A DNA stretch of 24,613 nt from Cytauxzoon felis (taxonomy: Eukaryota; Apicomplexa; Aconoidasida; Piroplasmida; Theileriidae): positions 1 to 24,613 of the forward strand of contig JAIQCW010000313.1 of NCBI GenBank assembly GCA_020283715.1. The letters are read 5' to 3'. Shown in pieces: positions 9,771 through 18,581 of this stretch; position 1 is the first letter of the stretch, and each line of letters opens with the position of its first letter. Below the pieces are notes generated by a model that saw only the letters and a program-made list of their open reading frames with translations, was not told the origin of the DNA and searched no databases. Position numbers and translations under genes: made by a program.

Positions 9771-10314
9771 GTCAACCCCTAAGAACATGAATTCTACCCG
9801 GAAGAACAAAGATATCTATACAGATAAATAGATAGTATTAACATCATAGCTAATCTATGAGAATCATAAGCAACTTGCCATCCAGGTCTACCATCTCACA
9901 TATTACTCAACCTTCTATACTTATTACTAAATTTTCAATTGTCCTTCAGACAGCTCTCAACTCTAGGTCCAATCCTACTCTTCTTCCGCTAGGCATTCCA
10001 CCTGAGGTCGTCTTGCAGACAGCTTCTCTATTTACCTCCCCCTTCGCTTCCCTGAGATCAGCTGCGGGTTCCACTTGAGGTTACATCCAATACATCCTTA
10101 GCACCATCTTCCATCATTCCCATAATGGATGATCCATCACTACCTTCACCGCCACGATCTCCGGGAGTGGCTATACTCTTTAGAGATAGCTAAATAGGAG
10201 AGCTGTCTGCAAGACAATGAGAGGCATATTGGAACTCGGTTGGAAAGCCGTCTCCAAGAGGAACAGTGGTTCTAACCTCAGATGGAGAGCTGACAGAATG
10301 ATCTAAAGTGGAGT
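9771..10314 (-). repeat. Mosaic cassette R8
   Basis: Opens with the P variant (acccctaagaaca) and P, has a partly unique stretch to about 9950, then E boxes, fillers, reverse L (GCT/AGC class), E, reverse N with CTCTaaAGAG, filler GTCTgcaAGAC (10205-10215), and several worn E boxes. It lies between the starts of one gene and the stop of the next on the minus strand. Confidence 0.85.
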
Positions 10315-10410
10315 AATTATCACTCCATTCTTGACATTATTTGGATTGTTCGAACTATAAATTTAAATAGCGATTAGATTAAAATCATGCCGATAGGGCA
10401 AAGTATATTA

Positions 10411-10911
10411 TTAATCATCGAGTATAACACCTTTAAATACTTCTATGGATGGGTCATTGACCTTGAGACTTCTCCATTTCCTACCAAAGGTCAAAGAATC
10501 TATGTATAGCCATTTACCCGATTTCGTATAGAGGTAATAATCATATGCTCGACTTTTGCTCTTGTCCAGGGATAGCAGTTCGAGAAGCATTGGAATCCCA
10601 GAGGCTTTATCTACAATTGATGTAACTCTTACGCAATCTTCAACAGCATTATCGTCACGTACATGTAGTCGATGGTCACCATGAGTAACTGAATTAAACC
10701 TTTTGTTTTTATTAACTTTAAATACAATATGATCTACATGTTTTCCTGTCAACAATTCTACTTTAAAACCACAACCACCTTCTACGTTGTTTATATCGAC
10801 CTGAACATTCCAAAATCTCTGAGGTGAACATCTTTTAAGTGGACACTCTCCCTCTACAGGTAACACTTTAAAATAAAAAAGTAAAATTACAAAACAATTT
10901 ATAAATTTCAT
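10411..10911 (-). CDS. Small secreted protein of unknown family (166 aa)
   Basis: Residues 1-21 form a strong signal peptide (hydrophobic core FVILLFYFKVLPVEG). The mature part has four Cys and a C-terminal segment (YDYYLYTKSGKWLYIDSLTF) that faintly recalls the aromatic end of FAINT-type domains (YxFY...W..I), but the match is too weak to name it. I do not recognise the family. It is divergently placed from the secreted sphingomyelinase-like gene across 1.1 kb, so the two might share a control region. Probably exported to the parasite surface, vacuole or host; this is inferred from the signal peptide alone. Confidence 0.75.
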   Translation of the reverse strand: MKFINCFVILLFYFKVLPVEGECPLKRCSPQRFWNVQVDINNVEGGCGFKVELLTGKHVDHIVFKVNKNKRFNSVTHGDHRLHVRDDNAVEDCVRVTSIVDKASGIPMLLELLSLDKSKSRAYDYYLYTKSGKWLYIDSLTFGRKWRSLKVNDPSIEVFKGVILDD

Positions 10912-12000
10912 TTCGAAATATTATACAAACATAAGTTTTCAAGTCATTTCCTCAATTAATATACAAAAAATTTACTTAAATGCTCGTTGTATCTAATAGC
11001 ATCCCCTAGTTCTATACTATGGGGAACTACGACATCTACTAGAAAGAATGTATGCCAAAAATCTTCAAGATTTTGATGATTCTATGTTTTAAATTACTGC
11101 CAATATTCTATATCCCAGAATAGAACGATGAAAATATTATTTAATGCCTCAATTATATAAAATTTCACACTAATCTATGCTTTAATCGCATCTTTCGATA
11201 GAACATTAACATATCGTAGAATACTATTACATTTACAGTAACACGAGAGAACAGCTCAACTACAGAATGTCAAGATCTGTTACCCACTGAATCAAAAATA
11301 CGATTGTCAATGTTGCTTTATAACAGAAGATACACAAGTAACTTAGATATTTTGCATCTTATAGACAATTCTTAACATTACAAGGGAGATTTATGCACCT
11401 TTTCATCCTTGCTGTAAAATATGAAACGAGTAGAACTAATTCTTAAACAACTCAAAAGTTACTGAAATTCAATGAAATTAAATTAATCTCAATTTAAACG
11501 AAGATAATAAATGTACTTTGCCATTACTTTCCAAATATTGTCGGTATTTTTAGTGATTATAACGTTTAACATTTATCCAGGGTATGCTCCAGTTAAATTT
11601 TATATAGAGTACGTTTCCCTCATAATTTTTGACTTTATACATATTTCATGATTTCTTAATCGCTGAATCTACCATTCAATGTGTGAATGCATGAAATAAC
11701 TCATTAATATCATTGGAATTAAGTTGGATAAATTATGGGAATTCTGCATCATCAGGCAAACTATATATTTTATCTTCAGGTTTGACTAGTTTTGGTAATA
11801 TATAAACTTATTACGAAGTTTTTCGATTCGAATATCAGTGATTTAATCTATTCTAATGAATAACAACCAGGTATGTTTTGATCTATTAATCCACCCTTCC
11901 GTATAATTGATGAGTTGCTACATGTATTTATAATGACATGTATAAATAATTTTTCGTGTAACATTGTAAATTTGTCGCTTGTTTTTAATGTAGTTTAATA
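10912..12000. promoter_or_regulatory. Divergent intergenic region between two secreted-protein genes
   Basis: 1.09 kb with no ORF of useful length and, unusually for this window, no mosaic cassette. There is one small hairpin at 11003-11024 (cccctagt...actatgggg with one bulged base). It presumably holds both promoters. I cannot exclude a decayed gene. Confidence 0.45.
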
Positions 12001-13109
12001 ATGAAACTTATTATAGCACTTTTAATTTTATGCATGAATCATGAAATTTATGCAGGAAATGACGATGAAGATCACAACTTTATTCCAAATATGAATGGTG
12101 ATGACACGATACATATTTTAAGTTATAATGTACAATGTCTTGGTGGACTTCTTACACCTTTTGCGAATACATCGACACGTGCTGATATTTTGGTTAATTT
12201 TGTATCAGAATTAATTGTTGAACGAGGAGTGGATGTTATCGTGTTTCAAGAATTATTTAAAATTGATGTTTATACGAAATTTGTGGAGAAATTAACCTCA
12301 ATACTGCCATATAATACAGGTGTAATTGGTGAAGTTGGAGAGATTTACCAATGGAACACATATTATACGGAGCGCAGTCGTAGTCCCATTGTATATAATA
12401 ATGGTGGCGTATGTATATTCTCCAAGTATCCAATTGTAGAGAAACATCAATTGACATTTAAAGATTATACTGGGACATGTGGATTATCATATAAAGGTGC
12501 AGCATTGGCTGTGATTAATAAGAATGGTGTATTTTTCAATATAATCGGTACTCATTTACAGGCATTTGATGAAGAGAAACATAAAAATGTTCGTGTCTTA
12601 CAGATGAATGAATTGGATTCATGGCTTGGATTAATTTTCAATAAAAATATAGAATCTTCACTTGGCCCTTATCATGCATCTAATGAATCACCAATTATAC
12701 TCGCAGGTGATTTAAATACATGTTGTATTGAACATTTACCCTTATTCAATTCTCTTGTCAATGTCGATCGGAACTATCCACTACAATGTACATTTACACC
12801 ATCTAATCCACCCATACCAACTTATGATACCTCTGAAAATGATTTTTGTAAATTACGTAAGTTGATATACACATCATCTTCATCTTCCATTCAGAAAATG
12901 GTAACGAAGAGTATAGACTCGTTTATGATTATATTTTAAAGTCTGATAAATTGGTGATCGTTGTACCTCAGACTACAATTAAAAAAAAGTTGATTGAGCC
13001 ATTGAGAGTTAAAATGTACGTTGGGTATGTATTCAGGACTGGTTATGGAACAATTTACGATATTAGCGATCATTTCCCTATTTTTTCCGTTCTAAAGGTT
13101 AAACGTTGA
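12001..13109 (+). CDS. Secreted sphingomyelinase-like phosphodiesterase (356 aa, two exons)
   Basis: Exons are 12001-12856 and 12895-13109, with a 38-nt intron (donor cGTAAGT, acceptor cattcAG) that restores the frame (phase 1). Without splicing, the conserved C-terminus would be lost. Signal peptide at residues 1-19. The endonuclease/exonuclease/phosphatase fold is seen as ordered motifs: SYNVQCLGG (Asn43), VFQEL (metal Glu84), GGVCIFSKYPI, GTHLQA (His185), AGDLN (Asp237, Asn239) and ISDHFPIFS (Asp344-His345, general base) at the end. This set and the length match neutral/bacterial-type sphingomyelinase C, which cleaves sphingomyelin to ceramide and phosphocholine; Plasmodium has a related enzyme. 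A secreted form could act on host membrane lipid, but the substrate is inferred. Confidence 0.88.
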
Positions 13110-13668
13110 TTTAGTTCATGTTTATTTGAAGGGTAATTTCACATTTAAAAAGGGGGTATTGTCGGGTTGATGGGGGCTACGCCGCATAATATTATAATTT
13201 ATACAATAACAACACTATAGTACTATTTGCTAATTATTTACAATCTATATCCTATATAAATGATGATAGTAGGAAGCTATACAAGTATTAATATAGATAA
13301 TAACTATAATATATATACTATATTACTACTAACATGATGTACAACTATTATAGTAACTAGATTATACTAATAAGAATACTAACCTATATATACTTCTATA
13401 AAAATATTAAAATATTATAAGAAGATTGTAAATGATTAGATGCAGTTAATCATATAGTTTGTAGAATACCATCTCCAGTACATTAATTTACAGGTTATTG
13501 TTAGTTTTATGTGGTCTTCATAATCGGAGTTGTCTACCCGGAGGAACGAAAAATGTGTGCAACTCCATCAGTCTTCTAATTGAATCACGAATATGGATAT
13601 ATAATGACAAATCCAGCTATATAATTTCAATTGAATTGAGATTTTGATTACATGTGTGTTACATAGAT
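13110..13668. other. Intergenic between convergent genes
   Basis: Very AT-rich from 13190 to about 13500, probably the two 3' UTRs. The only repeat element is an isolated P box (tctacccggaggaacg, about 13533-13549). No gene is seen. Confidence 0.5.
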
Positions 13669-14444
13669 TTAGACATCTTTATTTGCACCTACGAGTAAAA
13701 CCGTAGCAAGTCCACACCATAAAAGTGTTTGTGGGAAGTATAAAACTGATAATGACGTCAATACAAATGATAGTAACGCAATAAAGTAAAAGAAAACAAT
13801 CTTTCCGATATTTAAATTCAATGCCTTCCAATACGTATCCAATAAATTAGAATAAGGCTCCAACGCCGAATATTGCTCACCCTCCAATACTACAACGACA
13901 AAACCGAAAAATCTATACATTATATATTAGTAAGCTTGGCGAATGTATTAGCAATACGCTGTCTATTCCACTTGAGGTCCAATCACTAAATTTCCGCCAC
14001 GATCTCCGGGAGTGGCTATACTCTTTAGAGATAGGTAATTAGAAGAGGCACCACGCCTAGTGGAAGAAGAGTTGGATTGGATGTCAGGTAGATTAGACAG
14101 CAGATGGCTGGATATATCAGTTCGAGTTCATGTAGAGACGTTGTAAAATGTACAAATAATGTTCAATATATGTATATAGAGTGTATAATTAACATACCCT
14201 TGTACGACATTGAGTAGATAAAGAGATGGTGTGAATACTGAGAAAACATTGACTAGGTTGAGTACACTGACAAAGCAAAGTGAGCATCCGGCTAGAAAGG
14301 TGAGACTCCCTAATGATTTTCTATCTATGATATAATTGAAATGATTAATGTATAGAGATTAAATATACCTTTGACGTTATACTCGGTATAATCATTTAGT
14401 AAAGGTGATTCACTATCCATTGTGGGTAATGTAGTTAATGTCAT
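13669..14444 (-). CDS. TVP15/COPI-associated-like Golgi membrane protein (148 aa, three exons)
   Basis: Exons on the minus strand: 14369-14444, 14198-14324, 13669-13912 (76+127+244 nt, all phases agree). Intron 1 is 44 nt; intron 2 is 285 nt and holds cassette R9. The rebuilt protein has four hydrophobic segments: LTFLAGCSLCFVSVLNLVNV, a second beginning GFFGFVVVVLE, FFYFIALLSFVLTSLSVL and the last near the C-terminus. The short polytopic layout and the FFGFVVVVLEGE segment after the second helix start suggest the COPI-associated (TVP15) family of Golgi membrane proteins. The ATG at 13920 is not the start: it lies inside the acceptor region of intron 2 (tgtatAG). The family call is moderate. 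Confidence 0.75.
13966..14091 (-). repeat. Mosaic cassette R9 (intron of TVP15-like gene)
   Basis: Compact, nearly minimal copy: E box (ccaat tail), reverse N with CTCTaaAGAG, filler CCAC-gccta-GTGG (14051-14063), closing E with attgg tail. The terminal boxes are inverted relative to each other. Confidence 0.92.
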
Positions 14445-14605
14445 TATATACTATGTGAAATAAAATAAAATTATATATAATTTAAATAAAATAATTTTAT
14501 TAATTTATATAATCTAAAATCTATTAAATAGAAACTAGAAAATCTTAAGTGTGTGGCATTATATACTTCAATTACATGTGTGGGTCACCATCTTGTGTGT
14601 ATCAT

Positions 14606-15517
14606 CTAACCCTTTAATACATCAACAAACTCATTCACATTTACTACATCACCATTTAATGGCATACACTTCAATACCTCCGACCATTCAGATGACGTCA
14701 ATGGCTCACCATAATTCTTCAACACATACTCCAACTTTTTTTACACTCAAATTACCAAACGCCTATAATTATTAGTCATACATATAAAACATAAATAAAT
14801 CAACTCTAAAAAACACGAAGACACTCCACCTGAGGTCCAATACACGTCTTCTTCAACTTCCGCCACGATCTCCGGGAGTGGCTCTACTCTTTAGAGATAG
14901 GTAATTGGAAGAGCTGACGGCAGGATTGACCTAGACTGTAGGGCTGTCTGCAAGACGAAAAGAGGTGGATTGGACTTCAGGTGTAGGATAGAAAATGGTA
15001 ACTGATAGTCAACAAACATCATTGAAAGAGTTGAAAACATCTCGTAGGTAATCTTTATCTTCATTATTGTAGAGTGAGATTGCGCATAGTTCTTTGAATT
15101 GATCGAGTGTGAGTTCATTGCCATATGTGGCCATGAATTCGAGTAGATCACCTTGTGATGGTACAGCTCCCATTTCTCTGGCCATTGTAGCGGCATCTAC
15201 GAGATTGACATGTCCATTTTGTGCTTTGGAATTGAATTTGCATTCTAATTCATCGATTTCGATCTGTTAAAATTTAAAGTAAATTTAATAAATTTGTCAT
15301 AAAGAAATCGTACCAAATCTTCTAAGACTTCTTCGATAGTGCTATCACTAGTAAGACTAGATGATCTTAGAGTAGATAACTTTTCTTTAAGTGTTGGTTG
15401 ATATTTAAATCCAGGCATCCATAGGAAATAATTAAGTTCTGTATCTTCTGGTGATAATACAACCTCTGGTTGTGGTAAATCATTATAACAACTTGTTAAA
15501 CAATCATCAACAATCAT
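14606..15517 (-). CDS. MTIP: Myosin A tail-interacting protein (MTIP/MLC1), three exons, one-base frame break
   Basis: Exons: 15314-15517 (68 codons), 15018-15263 (82 codons), 14606-14762. Intron 1 is 50 nt; intron 2 is 255 nt with cassette R10. The N-terminal part matches the MTIP signature (CYNDLPQPE, ELNYFLWMPGFKYQP). The calmodulin-like core follows (MAREMGAVPS, GNELTLDQFKELCA, DVFNSFND). MTIP is the light chain of myosin A in the glideosome under the plasma membrane, used for motility and invasion. Exon 3 starts in frame (AFGNLSVKK) but a run of seven T (plus strand, about 14736-14742) shifts the frame by one; the expected last EF-hand segment (LKNYGEPLTSSEW to the stop at 14606-14608) lies in the other frame. 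One base fewer would give about 201 residues, the usual length. Likely a homopolymer sequencing error, less likely a real truncation. An alternative acceptor at the A-run would keep frame but drop about nine conserved residues. Confidence 0.88.
14824..14987 (-). repeat. Mosaic cassette R10 (MTIP intron 2)
   Basis: E (ccaat tail), reverse N with CTCTaaAGAG, filler CTGacggCAG (14914-14923), worn E, filler GTCTgcaAGAC, closing E (attgg tail, ttcaggtg). Ends 24 nt from exon 2 of MTIP. Confidence 0.92.
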
Positions 15518-15849
15518 TTTATTTAATAATTTAATATCTAATTATATAAATTTAGTTTAATTTTAATTTTAAATGCACACACATACCTGTTTTATTTTTA
15601 TTTATAAATAAAATTACATCCAAGTTAGCCAATTAATCAGGAAATATATTTACCCTAAAAAAATTTTTTTTATATAAAAAAAATAAATTAGAATTACATA
15701 CAATTAGGTTTTTTTTAAAAAAATTTTGTTAGAAATAATAGAAATATAAATCCTTATCTTTTATATCTTCACTTACACATCTACACATTGCACTATTATC
15801 CCAACGGATAATTCATCAGATATTAAAAACATCAAGGCACATCATTTTT
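15518..15849. other. Intergenic between ankyrin-TPR gene and MTIP
   Basis: 332 bp with A and T homopolymers (around 15655-15725). It holds the 3' end of the ankyrin-TPR gene and the promoter side of MTIP. No cassette or ORF. Confidence 0.5.
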
Positions 15850-18510
15850 TTATTTTTTATAAAGTTCAAATTCATTACGGAATCTATCACGTAATTCAAT
15901 ATTATCCAAATCACGAGTATAACCTTGGAATAAACAATGCAAATAATCAACAATCTCACCACGCTCTTTATATACATTAGCCAATCTAATATAACCCTTA
16001 CTCCATGATTCATTCAACCTTATACACTAAAATAAAGAATTATTATTATCATATTACTAAGATACAAAGTTAACGAGGATTGTCTACTCCACCTGAGGTC
16101 CAATCCTACTTACTTCGTCCTGCCGTCAGCTCTTTCAATTACTTCCCCTCGGATTCCCGTAGATCATCCTCGGTTTAATGTTAACCCCTAAGAACAGGAA
16201 TTCTACCCGGAAGAACAGACCTCCACCTGAGGTTATAACCTTGTATTCCACTAGGCGTGGAGGCTCTTCTAATTACCTATCTCTAAAGAGTAAAGCCACT
16301 CCCAGAGATCGTGTCAAAGTTGAGGATTGGACCTCGAGTGGAATACCCGGAGCTGATCTCAGGGAAGCGAAGGGAGAGGTAAATAGAGAAGGCACCACGC
16401 CTAGTGGAAAGACCTCAGGTGGAGCTGCAAGAGAAAGGGAGGTTGTAACCTCAAATAGAATGGAATATATATAGATGTATATATATCTTACCTCTTTGGC
16501 GTCATTGAGTGCTTGGTCTAGTTTATGTAATTGTAGGTAGGTATGACTTCGGTTGGAATGTAGTATGGCGTTGAGTTCATTGAGGCCGTTGATATCATTG
16601 AGTAATGAGATTGCCTGGATTTAAAATTTATGGGTAAGAACAAAGCTACTTTAAAATTTATTTACCTTTGTATAAACTTCGATAGCATTGGTCCAATTTT
16701 TCTCTTTGACATAACGATTCCCCTCATCTTTCAATGATTTAATAGTTTCTTCTAAATCATCAGTTGGTTCCAATTTAAATTCATCAGCCAATGATACAAT
16801 TGGCTTTACATCTTCAGATTCAAATAAAAAGTCCAAACGCTCTGTATCTTCAGTAAATTCCTTCAACATATTAGCAATTTCAACTCTACCAGATAATAAC
16901 GCCACATGATACGCATTCTTACCCTGTATAATAAAAAATTAGTTAAAGTAAACAAGTTAAACTACAATAATAAATCTGAATGTTATCCTACAGTCAACAC
17001 TCCACCTGAAGTTACAACCAGTGTTCCACTCGGCGTGGAGCCTCTCCACCTGAGGTTACAACCTTCTCTTCCACTAGGCGTGGAGCCTCTTCCAATTACC
17101 TATCCCTAAAGGGTAGAGCCACTCCCGGAGATCGTGGCGATTTATACCCGAAGAACGAAATATATCAACCCGGAAGAACATGAAACTAGTGATTGGATCC
17201 TCAGTAGAGTGCAAACATTTATGTCGTTTAATTGGCTTGTGTTTTTGGTATAAATCTTACCTCATTTTTGAGATTGCAATCGGGTTTGTAATACAGGAGT
17301 AGTTTGACGACATCATAATGGCCATATTCTGCTGCGCAATGTAGAGATGTCCATCCATCGTAGTCTGTTATATTAACATCAGCACCACTTTCCAATAAAA
17401 TTTCTACAATATGAGTTTGTCCACTGCTCGATGCAAATACTAATGGTGGTGGAAATTCTACATTATCACACTTCCCTTTACATTTGCCATTAACATCAGC
17501 ACCACGTTCCAATAATAACTTTATCACATCAACATAACCTCTAACAACAGCTATACACAATGGAGTACCATATCCAGATGAATATATATCAACCTAAAAT
17601 ATAAATATATGATAAAGAATGTAATTATAAGGTGTTCTCCATCGAAGATCAGTATCCTCCATTTTCTCTACTAGACCTTATCGTCCCATTGCATGGAGCT
17701 CCTCTATTTACATCCCCCTCCAGCTCCCGTAGATCGCTTATGGGTCTTCCACTTGAGGTCCAATCACTATCACCTACACATCCGCCACGATCTCCGGGAG
17801 TGGCTATACTCTTTAGAGATAGGTAATTGGAAGAGCTCTCTGCAAGAGGAAGGTAAGGTTGTAACCTCAGGTGGAACGGCAGGACGAAGATAAGCTTGTA
17901 CTAGAAGATAGTTATAATAACATTCAGTGGGCAATGATTCTATTATTGTTTTTGTTAGTGTTAAACATACGTTAGCGTTGTTATCTATTAAAAGTTTACA
18001 GATTGAGACATCTCCTAGCTCAGCTGCGGTATGTAATGCGCTGATTCCTCGATTTGAGATGGCATTGGGTCCACAGTGACCTATTAATAGCAATAGACAA
18101 TCGATACGACCATTGATGGTATTACTATCTTTGAGTGTATTATTCGTATCTTCAGCTGCTCTAATTGCATAAAACAGAGGTGTTTCACCATCAATATCGG
18201 TGACATGTGCTAATGATGGTGAAGCTGTTAATAATATTTGTAATATATTTATATTACCGCCAGCAGCAGCTATATGTGCAACACTACGTTGTTTAGAATC
18301 TCTTATGGATTCTAATGCGGTTAATTCAATAACGGAAAAATTATTATTTTCATCCTTCCGTTTAACATCATTATTAAATTTTTTATATACATTTGGTGAA
18401 TCTACAATTAATAAATTTTTTATAGCATTTTTCAACTCTTCTAATGTACCAGAGAAACATGTACTCATAACAGATTCTACAGCTGAACTTAAATTACAAA
18501 AATCAGACAT
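15850..18510 (-). CDS. Ankyrin-repeat/TPR protein (499 aa, five exons)
   Basis: Exons on the minus strand: 17902-18510, 17261-17593, 16666-16923, 16492-16614, 15850-16026; every junction is phase 0, total 1,500 nt. Residues about 70-314 hold ankyrin repeats (RSVAHIAAAGGNINILQILL, GISALHTAAELGDVSICKLL, YGTPLCIAVVRGYVDVIKLL, GWTSLHCAAEYGHYDVVKLL), and one more at 317-335 (NAYHVALLSGRVEIANML). Residues about 380-480 form TPR repeats of the Hop/Sti1 style (GNRYVKEKNWTNAIEVYTK; ILHSNRSHTYLQL; KGYIRLANVYKERG). Such proteins are scaffolds and often chaperone adaptors binding Hsp70/Hsp90 tails; the partner here is unknown. Three of four introns (308, 337, 465 nt) each carry a cassette (R13, R12, R11); the fourth is 51 nt and has none. 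I chose Met at 18510; an upstream in-frame Met at 18534 would add eight residues. Confidence 0.9.
16087..16463 (+). repeat. Mosaic cassette R11 (ankyrin-TPR intron 4)
   Basis: Rich copy: E, filler CTGccgtCAG, reverse L (GGAT/ATCC class), P variant, P, E, filler, forward N with CTCTaaAGAG, E, forward L (GCT/AGC), filler CCAC-gccta-GTGG, E, E. In one forward frame it is stop-free from 16178 to the end of the cassette, like R6. Confidence 0.92.
17000..17210 (+). repeat. Mosaic cassette R12 (ankyrin-TPR intron 2)
   Basis: E, filler, E, filler CCAC-taggc-GTGG, forward N with CCCTaaAGGG (17104-17113), two P boxes, worn closing E. The N arm pair differs from the common CTCTaaAGAG at both sides. Confidence 0.92.
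17690..17889 (-). repeat. Mosaic cassette R13 (ankyrin-TPR intron 1)
   Basis: Reverse L of the AGC/GCT class, E, reverse N with CTCTaaAGAG, filler CTCTgcaAGAG (17838-17848), E, trailing filler. It ends 13 nt from exon 1. If the donor were missed, exon 1 would read on into cassette sequence (PPEVTT). Confidence 0.9.
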
Positions 18511-18581
18511 TATATTTAAATAATAACAATACAAATTTACATTTTATTTCAAATAAAGATTATTATAACATAAAACTACAT

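Noticed and set aside
10912..12000. Hidden gene in the 1.1-kb gap
   Set aside because: I looked for motif-bearing frames and splice-linked pieces and found nothing convincing.
12857..12939. C-terminus of the sphingomyelinase-like ORF read without splicing (312 aa)
   Set aside because: The sequence there is an intron with GTAAGT donor; splicing it out restores the SDHFP catalytic end in frame.
13918..13920. ATG as start of an 83-residue membrane protein
   Set aside because: The ATG is in the acceptor region of an intron; two upstream exons join in phase and supply two more hydrophobic segments.
14551..14775. 74-codon plus-strand ORF
   Set aside because: Antisense shadow of MTIP exon 3.
16087..16463. 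CRISPR-like array of short repeats
   Set aside because: Repeats are shuffled in both orientations, spacers are themselves recurring modules, and the genome is eukaryotic with introns.
16178..16474. ORF of 98 codons read from a cassette as a separate gene
   Set aside because: It lies wholly in an intron of the ankyrin-TPR gene and consists of repeat modules; no start context or domain. Only R6 is in a believable coding frame.
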